Positions 9,093 through 17,947 of a stretch of 64,000 nucleotides of DNA are shown piece after piece. The notes beneath the pieces were generated by a model. The model was not told the origin of the DNA. It searched no databases and saw only the letters and a list, made by a program, of their open reading frames with translations. Both the position numbers and the translations under genes were made by a program. Source of the DNA: Oceanospirillales bacterium (lineage in GTDB: Bacteria > Pseudomonadota > Gammaproteobacteria > Pseudomonadales > Endozoicomonadaceae); assembly GCA_004762125.1 (NCBI GenBank), contig SIHQ01000004.1, forward strand, positions 124,001-188,000, written 5' to 3'. Position 1 is the stretch's first letter; every line of letters begins with the position of its first letter.

Positions 9093-10262
9093 ATGGCTAT
9101 TCAATCGTTTCACCCACCAAAAAGAACTCTGATGGGGCCCGGCCCTTCTGATGTTTATCCTAGAATTTCAGAAGCGCTCTCCCGCCCAACCATCGGACAT
9201 CTTGATCCTGCTTTTATCCAGATGATGGATGAAGTCAAAGAGCTTCTTCAGTATGCCTTTAAAACCAATAACGCTCTGACATTACCTATTTCTGCGCCTG
9301 GCTCTGCCGGAATGGAGGCCTGCTTTACGAATCTGGTTGAACCCGGAGATAAGGTTATTGTTTGTATCAACGGTGTTTTCGGCTCACGAATGAAAGAAAA
9401 CATTGAGCGTGCTGGCGGTGAAACCATTGTCGTAGAAGATACTTGGGGTCGTGCCGTTGACCCGTTAAAAGTTGAGCAAGCCCTGAAGGCTCACTCCGAC
9501 GCAGTTATTCTGGCTTTTGTTCATGCAGAAACCTCCACTGGTGCGCGAAGTGATGCAGAAAAACTCTGTCGTCTGGCTCAGGAATACAACTGCCTCACCA
9601 TTGTTGATGCCGTTACCTCTCTGGCAGGCAATGAACTGCGAGTCGATGACTGGGGAATAGACGCGGTTTATTCTGGTACTCAAAAGTGCCTTTCCTGCGT
9701 TCCGGGTCTCTCTCCTATAAGCTTCAGTGAAAAGGCGGTTGAAAAAATAGCCAACCGCAAGAGCAAGGTTCAGAGCTGGTTTTTGGATATGAACCTGATC
9801 ATGGGTTACTGGGGCAAAGGCGCTAAAAGGGCCTATCACCATACGGCACCGGTCAATACGCTTTATGCGCTTCACGAAGCTCTGGTTATTCTTCAGGATG
9901 AAGGCATCGAGCAAGCATGGGATCGCCATCAACTACACCATCAAGCCTTGACTGCTGGTCTTGAAGCTATGGGATTAGAGCTGGTTGTACCTGAAGCAGA
10001 ACGGCTGAATCAGCTCAATGTCGTTCAGATTCCTGAAGGTGTTGATGATGCCGCTATACGTTCAGAGCTTCTGACAAAATATAATCTTGAAATTGGCGCC
10101 GGGCTGGGAACGCTTGCAGGTAAAGTGTGGCGTATAGGCCTAATGGGGTGCAGTGCCAACCAGACCAATGTTCTGAACTGCCTCTCCGCCCTGAAGTCAG
10201 TGCTTGGACTTGAAAAGGACGGTGCAGCCGCTGCATTGGCTTTTTACCAGAGCCAAAACTGA
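9093..10262 (+). CDS. Class V aminotransferase, alanine-glyoxylate / serine-pyruvate type
   Basis: A fold type I PLP enzyme of the AGXT family. The N-terminal LMGPGPSDVYPR motif, the PLP-contacting aspartate D172 in TIVDAVTSL and the Schiff-base lysine K198 in SGTQKCLSC are all present, and AYHHTAPVN is the usual later motif. Members interconvert alanine or serine with glyoxylate or pyruvate in the cytoplasm. At 389 residues it has full family length. The ATG at 9093 was chosen because it is preceded by GAAGAA and gives the standard MxxxxxxPPKRTLMGPGP start. Exact substrate preference cannot be read from sequence. Confidence 0.9.
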   Translation: MAIQSFHPPKRTLMGPGPSDVYPRISEALSRPTIGHLDPAFIQMMDEVKELLQYAFKTNNALTLPISAPGSAGMEACFTNLVEPGDKVIVCINGVFGSRMKENIERAGGETIVVEDTWGRAVDPLKVEQALKAHSDAVILAFVHAETSTGARSDAEKLCRLAQEYNCLTIVDAVTSLAGNELRVDDWGIDAVYSGTQKCLSCVPGLSPISFSEKAVEKIANRKSKVQSWFLDMNLIMGYWGKGAKRAYHHTAPVNTLYALHEALVILQDEGIEQAWDRHQLHHQALTAGLEAMGLELVVPEAERLNQLNVVQIPEGVDDAAIRSELLTKYNLEIGAGLGTLAGKVWRIGLMGCSANQTNVLNCLSALKSVLGLEKDGAAAALAFYQSQN

Positions 10263-10287
10263 TCATCATTTCTCTGTCTTAACTCAA

Positions 10288-10317
10288 TCAAAGGCTGCTG
10301 GCAAAGACAGCCTTTGA
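10288..10317 (+). terminator. Hairpin after the class V aminotransferase gene
   Basis: TCAAAGGCTG and CAGCCTTTGA form a perfect 10-bp stem with a 10-nt loop, 26 bp after the aminotransferase stop. There is no U-tract after it, so it may instead stabilise the 3' end of the message. Confidence 0.5.
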
Positions 10318-10386
10318 TGATAGAATCCCAGCCTCTCACACACGACAGTACCATTTACGTCCTGCTTTATCTTCAAGGGATTGCCT

Positions 10387-11592
10387 TTGCAACGTCTTCT
10401 ATTCAAGGATACAACTCCATTTCGCTGGGTGTCTTTCTACTTCTTTGGTTTCTTTTTTATCTACAGCTACTTCCTCCCTTTCTGGAGTCTCTGGCTACAA
10501 AGCAGAGGTGTCAGCAGTGAGGATATTGGTTTGGTGCTTGGTTTCGGCATGGGCATTCGCTGTCTGGCCAACTTGCTGGTCGCCAGCCAATTAAAAAATC
10601 TCGAACACCTGTTATTTATGCTGAGAGCCCTGACTCTGGGCATGTTGATCAGCTGTGTTCTTTTGGTTTTCAGCGGTAACAACATCTGGTTACTGGGAGG
10701 ACTGACCCTGGCATTTTCTGCCTTTATGGCCCCGTCTATTCCACTGTCAGATGTTCTGGCTATTCGCTATGCCAGCGACCGTCAGATTGATTATGGTAAA
10801 AGCCGACGTTGGGGGTCTATTGGCTTCATGATAGGTACGGCCGTATCGGGCTTTATTATCGAAGGTTTTTCTGAGGAGGCTGTGCTTTGGGTCATCATTT
10901 TTGGTCTTATTACCATGCTGATCTGTGCCTTCAGAACGCCTGTTCCGAGCATAACGATTGACTCTGAAAGCAGTCATCAAGCCAAACCGTCTCTCAGAGC
11001 GCTTTTAAAAAACAGGGAAATTGTTCTGTTCCTTTTGATTGCCTCGCTGATTCAGGGCAGCCATGGTGCTTATTACAGTTTCAGCGCCTTGTACTGGAAA
11101 GATCAGCAGGTTTCCGAATCCTTTATCGGGATTCTCTGGTCAGTAGGCGTGGTTGCCGAAATTCTTGTCTTTACGATGGCCTCAAGATTTGTAACGCGTT
11201 TTTCAATTAATTCCCTGTTTCAAATTGCCGCTATAGGCGTTGTTATTCGCTGGTCAATAATGGCCGTAACAACAGAACCGGCAATGCTTGTTACAGCTCA
11301 ATTATTGCACGCTGTCACCTTTGGTATCTGCCATCTGGGAATGACTCGATTTATTCAGACAAAACCCCAACAGATGGCCATTCCACTGCAGGGTCTTTAC
11401 AACGCTATTCCTGCCAGTGCGGCTATAGCATTAACGACATTCGCTGCGGGTTATTTGATTGAATCCATGGGGGGTGGCATTTTCTGGATTATGGCAGGAC
11501 TGGGCTTACTTGCACTGCTATTGAGCTGGTCTCTAAAAATCATCTCAAGCACGTCAACATTCAAAGTTTCAGACTCTGAATTAAGTGTGTAA
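10387..11592 (+). CDS. MFS transporter, HcaT/LacY-like family
   Basis: A 12-helix major facilitator of about 401 residues. Its opening (RWVSFYFFGFFFIYSYFLPFW, then SRGVSSEDIG) matches the HcaT-type putative phenylpropionate permeases and related nucleoside or sugar-phosphate porters. RRWGSIGFM after helix 4 is the loop typical of this subfamily. The frame has no ATG before the first helix; I place the start at TTG 10387, which has AAGGGA six bases upstream, while the TTG at 10381 directly abuts that site. It is convergent with the Bcr/CflA gene. The substrate cannot be deduced. Confidence 0.85.
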   Translation: MQRLLFKDTTPFRWVSFYFFGFFFIYSYFLPFWSLWLQSRGVSSEDIGLVLGFGMGIRCLANLLVASQLKNLEHLLFMLRALTLGMLISCVLLVFSGNNIWLLGGLTLAFSAFMAPSIPLSDVLAIRYASDRQIDYGKSRRWGSIGFMIGTAVSGFIIEGFSEEAVLWVIIFGLITMLICAFRTPVPSITIDSESSHQAKPSLRALLKNREIVLFLLIASLIQGSHGAYYSFSALYWKDQQVSESFIGILWSVGVVAEILVFTMASRFVTRFSINSLFQIAAIGVVIRWSIMAVTTEPAMLVTAQLLHAVTFGICHLGMTRFIQTKPQQMAIPLQGLYNAIPASAAIALTTFAAGYLIESMGGGIFWIMAGLGLLALLLSWSLKIISSTSTFKVSDSELSV

Positions 11593-11612
11593 ACACACCT
11601 AATCGAATGTCT

Positions 11613-11647
11613 TGTCAGTCATTCGCTCTACGGGCAAATGACTGACA
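11613..11647. terminator. Convergent hairpin between the two MFS genes
   Basis: TGTCAGTCATT (11613-11623) pairs perfectly with AATGACTGACA (11637-11647). It lies between the stops of two convergent transporter genes, so it likely terminates both, though U-tracts are weak on each side. Confidence 0.6.
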
Positions 11648-11663
11648 CTTAATAAAAGACGGA

Positions 11664-12926
11664 CTATCTCTTTATCAGGCTATTTTCAGTTTCGGCAAAA
11701 GTAGCTTGACTCTCTTCACCTGCAGCTTCTCTTGATTGTAACTTCAAACCCATATTGAAGAACACCATTGATAGCACACTTGCTATAACCATGGTGGTTG
11801 CCATCGGTATCAGTGTACCCGTCTGAACAAGAGACATAAGAAAACCCATCACGCCGCCCATTCCAAAGTTCAGAGTTCCCACCACAGCATTAGCGGTACC
11901 ACTGCTGTTAGGAAAATACCTCAAGGTGCAGCTGGTTGCATTGGCCGCAATGAAACCAATGGCACTGATGCTGGCCAGAATCATTGGATAAACAACGTAT
12001 AAACTGGGTTCAAAAAAGTGTAAATGAATATTCAGAATCGTCATTGCAGATAGCTGAATAGCAATCCCTATAGGGATCAGTTGTTCAGGTTTGTAGCGAT
12101 TCAACAATCTGACATTCAGCCGGTTAAACAGCATGAAAACAACAACGTTTGAACCAAAGGTGAAGGGATATAGGTTCGGTGACAGATCAAAATACTCTAT
12201 GTAAAGAAATGACGATCCCGTCAGAAAGGTAAATAAGCTGGCCAATGAGAAACCGGTACAGAGAACAAAGCCCATCGCTTTACCATGACTCAGTACTTCC
12301 CAGTAATTTTTGGCTATACCGCTAATAAGCTTACCTTCCCTCACTGGGTGATCATTGGTTTCCGGCAATAAGAAAATCACCATGATAAGCAGCAATCCAC
12401 CATAAAGAGCGAGTATGTAGAAAATGCTCTGCCATTCAAAAAAGTTCAGCGACAGCGCTCCAATCCCCGGAGCCAGCATGGGAGCCATCAACATGATCAT
12501 GGAAACCAGTGAAAGCATTTTGGCAACATCATTGCCCTTGTAGCGATCTCTGATGGTTGCTGAAGATATAACAGTCGTAGCACCACCACCCAAAGCCTGA
12601 ATAAACCTGAAGATATAGAGCTGATCTACTGTCGTGGTGAAAACTACGGCCAGACTGGCCAGGGTAAAAACAGACAGCCCAACAATCGCGACCGGCTTGC
12701 GCCCTACTCTATCGGACATGGGACCACCAAGAATCTGTCCCAACGCAAAGCCCATAAAAAACAGACTGATGGAAATCTGGATACTGGCGGTTGTCGTGCC
12801 ATAAAAACCAGCCATTTCAGGCAATGCTGGCAGGTAGGTATCAATGCCGAAGGGACCAATAGCTACCAGAGCAGCAAGCATCGCGGCAAGACGGGTTGAT
12901 AAGGCTGTGCTTCTTCCCTGCTCCAT
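11664..12926 (-). CDS. Bcr/CflA family multidrug efflux MFS transporter
   Basis: A proton-driven drug exporter of the DHA1 group with 12 predicted inner-membrane helices. The N-terminal GPFGIDTYLPALPEM signature and the loop 2-3 motif GGPMSDRVGRKPV are diagnostic of Bcr/CflA proteins, which export bicyclomycin, chloramphenicol-type compounds or sulfonamides in other bacteria. It is 420 residues, slightly longer than E. coli Bcr (396) because of a polar C-terminal tail. The ATG at 12926 is preceded by AGGAACC. A 15-bp palindrome 46 bp upstream may be an operator. Confidence 0.92.
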   Translation of the reverse strand: MEQGRSTALSTRLAAMLAALVAIGPFGIDTYLPALPEMAGFYGTTTASIQISISLFFMGFALGQILGGPMSDRVGRKPVAIVGLSVFTLASLAVVFTTTVDQLYIFRFIQALGGGATTVISSATIRDRYKGNDVAKMLSLVSMIMLMAPMLAPGIGALSLNFFEWQSIFYILALYGGLLLIMVIFLLPETNDHPVREGKLISGIAKNYWEVLSHGKAMGFVLCTGFSLASLFTFLTGSSFLYIEYFDLSPNLYPFTFGSNVVVFMLFNRLNVRLLNRYKPEQLIPIGIAIQLSAMTILNIHLHFFEPSLYVVYPMILASISAIGFIAANATSCTLRYFPNSSGTANAVVGTLNFGMGGVMGFLMSLVQTGTLIPMATTMVIASVLSMVFFNMGLKLQSREAAGEESQATFAETENSLIKR

Positions 12927-12972
12927 GTTGGTTCCTGTTTTTTACTATTATTTTCAAGTCGCAAGTGTAATG

Positions 12973-12987
12973 AACCTGACTCAGGTT
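12973..12987. promoter_or_regulatory. 15-bp palindrome upstream of bcr-like gene
   Basis: AACCTGA-C-TCAGGTT is a perfect inverted repeat of 7-bp arms around one base, 46 bp before the efflux gene start. Short perfect palindromes in this position often bind a dimeric repressor. No regulator gene is adjacent, so the assignment is tentative. Confidence 0.35.
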
Positions 12988-13154
12988 TATATCGTTTAAA
13001 TAGACGTACACCCGCTTACACTTTTTGTTCTTGCAAGTATCACCGGTTATTTCAAAACTATTTATGGTTGAAGCTAAAGAGTTGCATTTTGTTATCTAAG
13101 CTATGTCGAGCTACTAGATAAAAAAATTCAGATAGCATTACAAGGCGCTTGTTG

Positions 13155-15683
13155 ATGGTAACGCATAAACTCAGATTGCTTTCATTCAAACATATCAACT
13201 GTACAAAGATATTTCAGGTTGTTTTTTTCTTGTTAACTGTTCAATCAGCAGGTGCTACTTCAATAAAATTACCTCAAGGTCATGAGTTTGATCTTGTGGA
13301 AAATTGGCAGCTCCTGAAGCTGGAACAAAAGCCGGAATTCGATCGACGCGGATTTTTATATTCTCTGGAAGAAGTTGAGGACAGCTCTATTACAACTTCA
13401 GCCAACAACAAAAGCTTGCCTGTTTTTTCTTCTTATCTGGCGATTCACAATAGCGTACAAAAAGTCGCAAACAACAAGGGAGCATTAAGTATTCATGTAT
13501 TTTCTTCAAAGGAGTACTCCCAACTAAGATATTCTTCCTGGAATTTCGATAATTTTTATACAAGGAATAAGTCCACTGACTGTAACTGTGACAAAGGCCA
13601 TGGTCAGTGCTACTTAAATTCAACAAACCTAACGATTCCTGCTCACAGTAAAGGCAATAGAGGCACTACTACCTCACATTATTTCAGAACCGAATCCGTC
13701 GGAGGCTATCATTTTTCCAGCCAGGAATTTCACAATCTGAACCTACATGATGTCAATTTTTTTACGCCTCTCATCACTCAGGAACGCTCCACTTGCCAGA
13801 TTAATCATTTAACTGATCGTTCCAAATGTGAACTCGTTTCCACTGTTGTTATGGTCTTTACGCCTTATGATAAGGGAACACTTCCAACAATCGTTATCCA
13901 CACGATCAACCCTAAAAGACTGGAACGCATTCAAAGTGTCAAAGCAGAAGCTGAGGCATTTCTGCAGAATATTGGAGAAATGCGAAAAACTGCAGAAGAT
14001 TTTCTTGCTTTTCGGTATATTGATATTGATAAATCCATAAAAGAAAAACATCCAAATCTACCATTAGCCTTCTATTCAATAGTCCGCCTGTATATTGCGT
14101 ACTTCAAGGAACCTGGTTTATTTGGAGAAACCTACAACCCTACCCCAGTATTTGAAAAGCTTCCCGAAGACCCAATGCCTGCAGAAGAACTACTAATAAC
14201 ATCCCGCGCATTAAAATCTTACGAAGAAAGCAAATGGAAGTCAGGCACTGCATCAGGTTCTGTCTACAGCGGAGATACCATAAAGTACAGCGTTCAGAAT
14301 CAGATGCATGCCAACCATGCCCATGGCAATGCAATACAAAGGGATCTGTTTCCTTCTGGCATGTACTACGAAGGTAATGTCGTCAGCTCAATTCTGGATA
14401 TTCTGTCAGCAGACCAGATTTCCAATGAAGAACGTAAACCCGATGCAGTTATTACTAGTGGTGGAACAATGAGCATAAAGTCCGCACTCCATGCTCACTA
14501 CAATCTGGCCAGAGCTAATGGTATTGAAAAGCCGGAAATGATTCTGCCCACTACAGCACACCCTGCTCACCTCCGTTCAGATGATAACTTTGTTGTCAGA
14601 CATACAGACATCAAAAATACAGGAGACAGTCCAACTTATACGGTTGACCTTGAAGCTGTTGAAAAACTCATTAACAAGAACACAGTCTTGCTGGTTGGCT
14701 CCGCAGTTAACTATCCATACGGTACAATGGATCCAATCGAGAAGCTTTCGGAACTAGCCGAGAAGTACAACAAACTTGAGAGCCGCACTTACAACAAAAT
14801 AAGAGTGCATGTGGATGCATGCCTTGGTGGCTTCTTTCTGGCTTTTCTGGATAAGAAAAAACACGGCTTCGGTGAGTTTGATTTCCGGATCCCTAATGTT
14901 CACACCATCACCATTGACACTCACAAATACGGCAATGCTCTCAAGGGCAGCTCAGTGGTTGCATTCAGAACAAGAGAAGTCGCAGACCATGCTTCTTTTG
15001 TCGATACCGAATGGCTGGGCGGAATGTATGCATCTGCTAACGAGGAAGGCAGTAAATCTGCTGGGGATTACGCTACGGCCTGGGCAGCTATGGCTAGCTA
15101 TGGCAAATCCGGATACGAAAAAAGGGCTGAAGACCTTTATGAAAAAGCTAAGGAATTTGCTGATATCATTCGGGCAACAGACGATCTCGAAATCATGGGG
15201 CAACACTCCATGTGCCTGGCTTTCAAATCAAAAACTGACAATAGCACGGGTGAACCCATTCTGAATATCGGGCATATAAAGGACTATATGGGATCAAAAG
15301 TAGCAAAACCCCGCTGGCGCTTTAATGGTCTTCAGTATCCCGATGGCTTGCATTTTTGCATCACTGGACCACAACTGAAAGATCAGAATCCGGAAATAGC
15401 CCAGCGTTTTACTGATGACCTTAAACTAGCCGTTCAATATGCAAAAACATCAGAAGGAAAATCTCCCGAAGGTGGCAATGTCTACGGTGCCAGCTCTGTA
15501 AACATCAGCTTTGAGTATCCGGAATGCAAAACAGCCTTCATCAAGGCCGCAGGTTATCTGACTAGAACCGTCGGTAACCTTGAAGCTCAGCTTGAGGATT
15601 TTCAATCTGATATGCTCAGAATTCTTGATAACAGTCTTGGCATCAACCCTTCTTATGAGCTTTCTCAGTGCCTCGTAGAATAA
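13155..15683 (+). CDS. Exported sphingosine-1-phosphate lyase-like PLP enzyme
   Basis: The C-terminal two-thirds (from about residue 350) match eukaryotic S1P lyase and the Legionella effector LpSpl motif for motif: SGSVYSGD (Y371), ITSGGTMSI, HVDACLGGF, the PLP-lysine motif DTHKYG (K591) with a second lysine K597, FVDTEWLGGMYAS, and RWRFNGLQYPDGLHFCIT near the end. These enzymes cleave phosphorylated sphingoid bases into a fatty aldehyde and phosphoethanolamine. Glutamate decarboxylase-like proteins share the fold but not these motifs. Unlike LpSpl, the protein has a signal peptide (residues 1 to about 33, ending SAGA/TS) and a roughly 315-residue cysteine-containing N-terminal region I do not recognise. 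The family's LHPD histidine appears as glutamine (IQRD, Q395). The ATG at 13155 follows AAGG; the gene is monocistronic and A/T-rich. Confidence 0.88.
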   Translation: MVTHKLRLLSFKHINCTKIFQVVFFLLTVQSAGATSIKLPQGHEFDLVENWQLLKLEQKPEFDRRGFLYSLEEVEDSSITTSANNKSLPVFSSYLAIHNSVQKVANNKGALSIHVFSSKEYSQLRYSSWNFDNFYTRNKSTDCNCDKGHGQCYLNSTNLTIPAHSKGNRGTTTSHYFRTESVGGYHFSSQEFHNLNLHDVNFFTPLITQERSTCQINHLTDRSKCELVSTVVMVFTPYDKGTLPTIVIHTINPKRLERIQSVKAEAEAFLQNIGEMRKTAEDFLAFRYIDIDKSIKEKHPNLPLAFYSIVRLYIAYFKEPGLFGETYNPTPVFEKLPEDPMPAEELLITSRALKSYEESKWKSGTASGSVYSGDTIKYSVQNQMHANHAHGNAIQRDLFPSGMYYEGNVVSSILDILSADQISNEERKPDAVITSGGTMSIKSALHAHYNLARANGIEKPEMILPTTAHPAHLRSDDNFVVRHTDIKNTGDSPTYTVDLEAVEKLINKNTVLLVGSAVNYPYGTMDPIEKLSELAEKYNKLESRTYNKIRVHVDACLGGFFLAFLDKKKHGFGEFDFRIPNVHTITIDTHKYGNALKGSSVVAFRTREVADHASFVDTEWLGGMYASANEEGSKSAGDYATAWAAMASYGKSGYEKRAEDLYEKAKEFADIIRATDDLEIMGQHSMCLAFKSKTDNSTGEPILNIGHIKDYMGSKVAKPRWRFNGLQYPDGLHFCITGPQLKDQNPEIAQRFTDDLKLAVQYAKTSEGKSPEGGNVYGASSVNISFEYPECKTAFIKAAGYLTRTVGNLEAQLEDFQSDMLRILDNSLGINPSYELSQCLVE

Positions 15684-15790
15684 CCATGATGCTTCATCCT
15701 CACGCCGTGCAATGTTACTCTTTAAACACCTACATGCTATGGTTACCAGTTAGCTAGTCTGGCAACCCTCTGCGTTCATATGGAGAGAAC

Positions 15791-16351
15791 ATGATAAATC
15801 GCCAAAACTTCGGAGCTCTACTTTCTCTGATTTTTCTCACCAGTCTGTTGTCAGCCTGTGGCTTCCATCTTCGAGGCAAAATGGATATTGCCAGTGAAAT
15901 CTCTAACTTGAGCGTTTCAGGTAATAACATTCCTTACATTCGCGCCTTAAAATCGGCTTTGAATGGCACAGGTATCACCATAAGCGACGATGCTGACTAT
16001 AAGTTCAATCTGATCAGTCTTGAGAAAGATGCGGGAAGACAGGTTGCAGCCAGCGCCGGTCGCTATGAGCGCATTCTCTCCATTAAGGCGATTTACCAGC
16101 TGCAAACACGGGACGGTTTAGAGTTGTTTGCCCCAATGGTCATAGCTAATGAGCGTTACCTGTACGAAGACAAGAACCAGATTAATGCGGCCCAAAGCGA
16201 AGAAGCTTATCTCTTCAAACAGCTGCAACAAGAGCTAATCAGTTCTACCGTTCGACGGATTGTCAGTATGTCCGGTGATGCTCTGACCAAAGAAGAAGCC
16301 AGAGCAAGAGCGGTTGTTGAAGCTGAACAAAAGGCAGCTGAAGCCCAGTAA
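15791..16351 (+). CDS. lptE: LPS-assembly lipoprotein LptE
   Basis: LptE plugs the LptD beta-barrel and helps insert lipopolysaccharide into the outer membrane. The signal peptide ends in the lipobox LLSAC with the acylated cysteine at residue 22, followed by the family hallmark GFHLRG. The length (186) is typical. A good ribosome site (GGAGAGA) precedes the ATG. The stop overlaps the holA start by one base (TAATG), so the two are translationally coupled, as in other gammaproteobacteria. The usual upstream neighbour leuS is 13 kb away. Confidence 0.95.
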   Translation: MINRQNFGALLSLIFLTSLLSACGFHLRGKMDIASEISNLSVSGNNIPYIRALKSALNGTGITISDDADYKFNLISLEKDAGRQVAASAGRYERILSIKAIYQLQTRDGLELFAPMVIANERYLYEDKNQINAAQSEEAYLFKQLQQELISSTVRRIVSMSGDALTKEEARARAVVEAEQKAAEAQ

Positions 16352-17403
16352 TGAAACTCCGACCTGACCAGCTTACGGGACAGTTGCAATCGCAGCTGTC
16401 TCCTATCTACATCATCAGTGGCGATGAACCTCTTCAGGTTTCTGAATGTTGCGACCAGATTCGTCAAAAAGCCAGAGACTGTGGTTTCACAGAACGTCAT
16501 GTTTATCATGTCGACAACAGTTTTGACTGGACCGAGTTTCTGGAAGCGGCTCACAGCCTCTCCCTGTTTGCTGAAAAACAGATTCTTGAGCTGCGGATGC
16601 CCAACGGTAAGCCTGGCGATAACGGCCGTAAAGCCCTGATGGAATACGTTAAGCAACCATCACCAGATAACCTAGTCATCATGGTGACAGAGCGCCTCGA
16701 CTCAGCCACTCAGAAATCCAAATGGTTTAAGGCTGTTGAACAGCCGGGCATTTTTATTCCGATTTGGCCCATTGACCATGACAAGCTGCCAGGCTGGATT
16801 GCCAGAAGACTAAGAGTTCAGGGCTTTGAAGCAACGCCGGAGGCTCTAGCTCTGCTGGCTGAACGCATTGAAGGTAATATGTTGGCCGCAGCTCAGGAAA
16901 TTGAAAAGTTGAAGCTCCTGGCTGTTGATAACTGTATCAGTGCTGAAACAGTTCGAGACTCTGTTTCTGATAGTGCCCGCTACGATGTTTTCCAGCTATC
17001 TGATGTTGCTCTCAATGGTGATATCAAAGGTGTCATCAGAATCTTGGCTGGTCTTCGCAGTGAAGGTATTGAAGCACCCATTATTTTATGGGCATTGGTG
17101 CGAGAAGTTCGTTTACTCAGTCATATCAGCCGACTCAGATCCAAAGGCTCCAGCACCGACTCTGCTATTGAAGCTACGGCTAAGGCTCACGGCATAGCTC
17201 CCTTCATCCTTAAAAAACGTCGGGGACTCATAGAGAAATGCATGGGCCGAAACAGCGAACAAACATTCAGAAGATTATTGATTCATGCGGGAGTCATCGA
17301 TAAGAGTATTAAGGGGCTAGAACGTCTTAATACCTGGGATGAACTGCTGACGCTGAGCATGGAATTAGCAGGAGCCCCCAGACTGGCGGCTTTGCATAAC
17401 TAA
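16351..17403 (+). CDS. holA: DNA polymerase III delta subunit
   Basis: HolA opens the beta sliding clamp as part of the clamp loader. Family signatures are present: PIYIISGDEPLQVSE at the N terminus, FAEKQILELRMP, and the lid region NMLAAAQEIEKLKLL around residue 180. The product is 350 residues, close to E. coli delta (343). It is coupled to lptE by overlapping stop and start codons. In many relatives nadD follows holA; here the next gene is an unrelated lipoprotein on the opposite strand only 4 bp away. Confidence 0.96.
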   Translation: MKLRPDQLTGQLQSQLSPIYIISGDEPLQVSECCDQIRQKARDCGFTERHVYHVDNSFDWTEFLEAAHSLSLFAEKQILELRMPNGKPGDNGRKALMEYVKQPSPDNLVIMVTERLDSATQKSKWFKAVEQPGIFIPIWPIDHDKLPGWIARRLRVQGFEATPEALALLAERIEGNMLAAAQEIEKLKLLAVDNCISAETVRDSVSDSARYDVFQLSDVALNGDIKGVIRILAGLRSEGIEAPIILWALVREVRLLSHISRLRSKGSSTDSAIEATAKAHGIAPFILKKRRGLIEKCMGRNSEQTFRRLLIHAGVIDKSIKGLERLNTWDELLTLSMELAGAPRLAALHN

Positions 17404-17407
17404 CGGT

Positions 17408-17947
17408 TCAAGATTCCGGCTGAAGAAAAATATCATTCAAATCTTCATTCCGTTGACTGCTCAAACCAGTGAAACTAACTACTCTCCTGTTCGAACTTAA
17501 AATTCTGGGAGCCTGATTCTCAAGAGAAATAGTGACTCTGGAAACAACTTCCACAGCAAAGTCATTAAATCGCTTTTTGAATAACCAGGTTTCCCTTGCT
17601 CTCTTCTCTACCACAGCATTTTCAGGGCCAGTAACAATGACGACCCTCTCCAGAATTTTTTCTTTATGGTTCAATCCGTAATTGTGAATCAGCCCTGTAA
17701 CTCTGGTCAGTAACTCTCTATCACTGTCCATTGAGACACCTGAAGCATTGGTCACTCGCAAACGAGCTCTATCGGAATAGAAGCTCTGCAGCGTATCAGT
17801 CTCACCACTACGGAAGGCTTTTCTATGAGCCTCAAGAAATTCTGTGACCACCATTTCATCCAGTTTTGATGTCTGTTTCTGAGTACTGGACGGGCTGCAA
17901 CCAAGCAGCATTACTGCGAGCAAAAGAATGAAAATAGCTCGATACAT
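17408..17947 (-). CDS. Putative lipoprotein, NTF2/SnoaL-like shape
   Basis: I do not recognise the family with certainty. The N terminus is a lipoprotein signal peptide with lipobox LLGC (cysteine at residue 17 from the ATG at 17947), so it is probably membrane-anchored in the periplasm. The mature part begins with a helix and the segment AHRKAFRSGETDTLQSFYS, which resembles the first helix of NTF2-like (SnoaL) domains, and continues with alternating strands. A TTG at 17953 would add two residues. The gene is convergent with holA at a 4-bp distance, so the two transcripts must overlap. Confidence 0.7.
   Translation of the reverse strand: MYRAIFILLLAVMLLGCSPSSTQKQTSKLDEMVVTEFLEAHRKAFRSGETDTLQSFYSDRARLRVTNASGVSMDSDRELLTRVTGLIHNYGLNHKEKILERVVIVTGPENAVVEKRARETWLFKKRFNDFAVEVVSRVTISLENQAPRILSSNRRVVSFTGLSSQRNEDLNDIFLQPES

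Noticed and set aside
13155-15683. Annotation as glutamate or histidine decarboxylase
   Set aside because: The fold is shared, but the motifs SGSVYSGD, HVDACLGGF, DTHKYG and FVDTEWLGGMYAS follow S1P lyase and not the decarboxylases.
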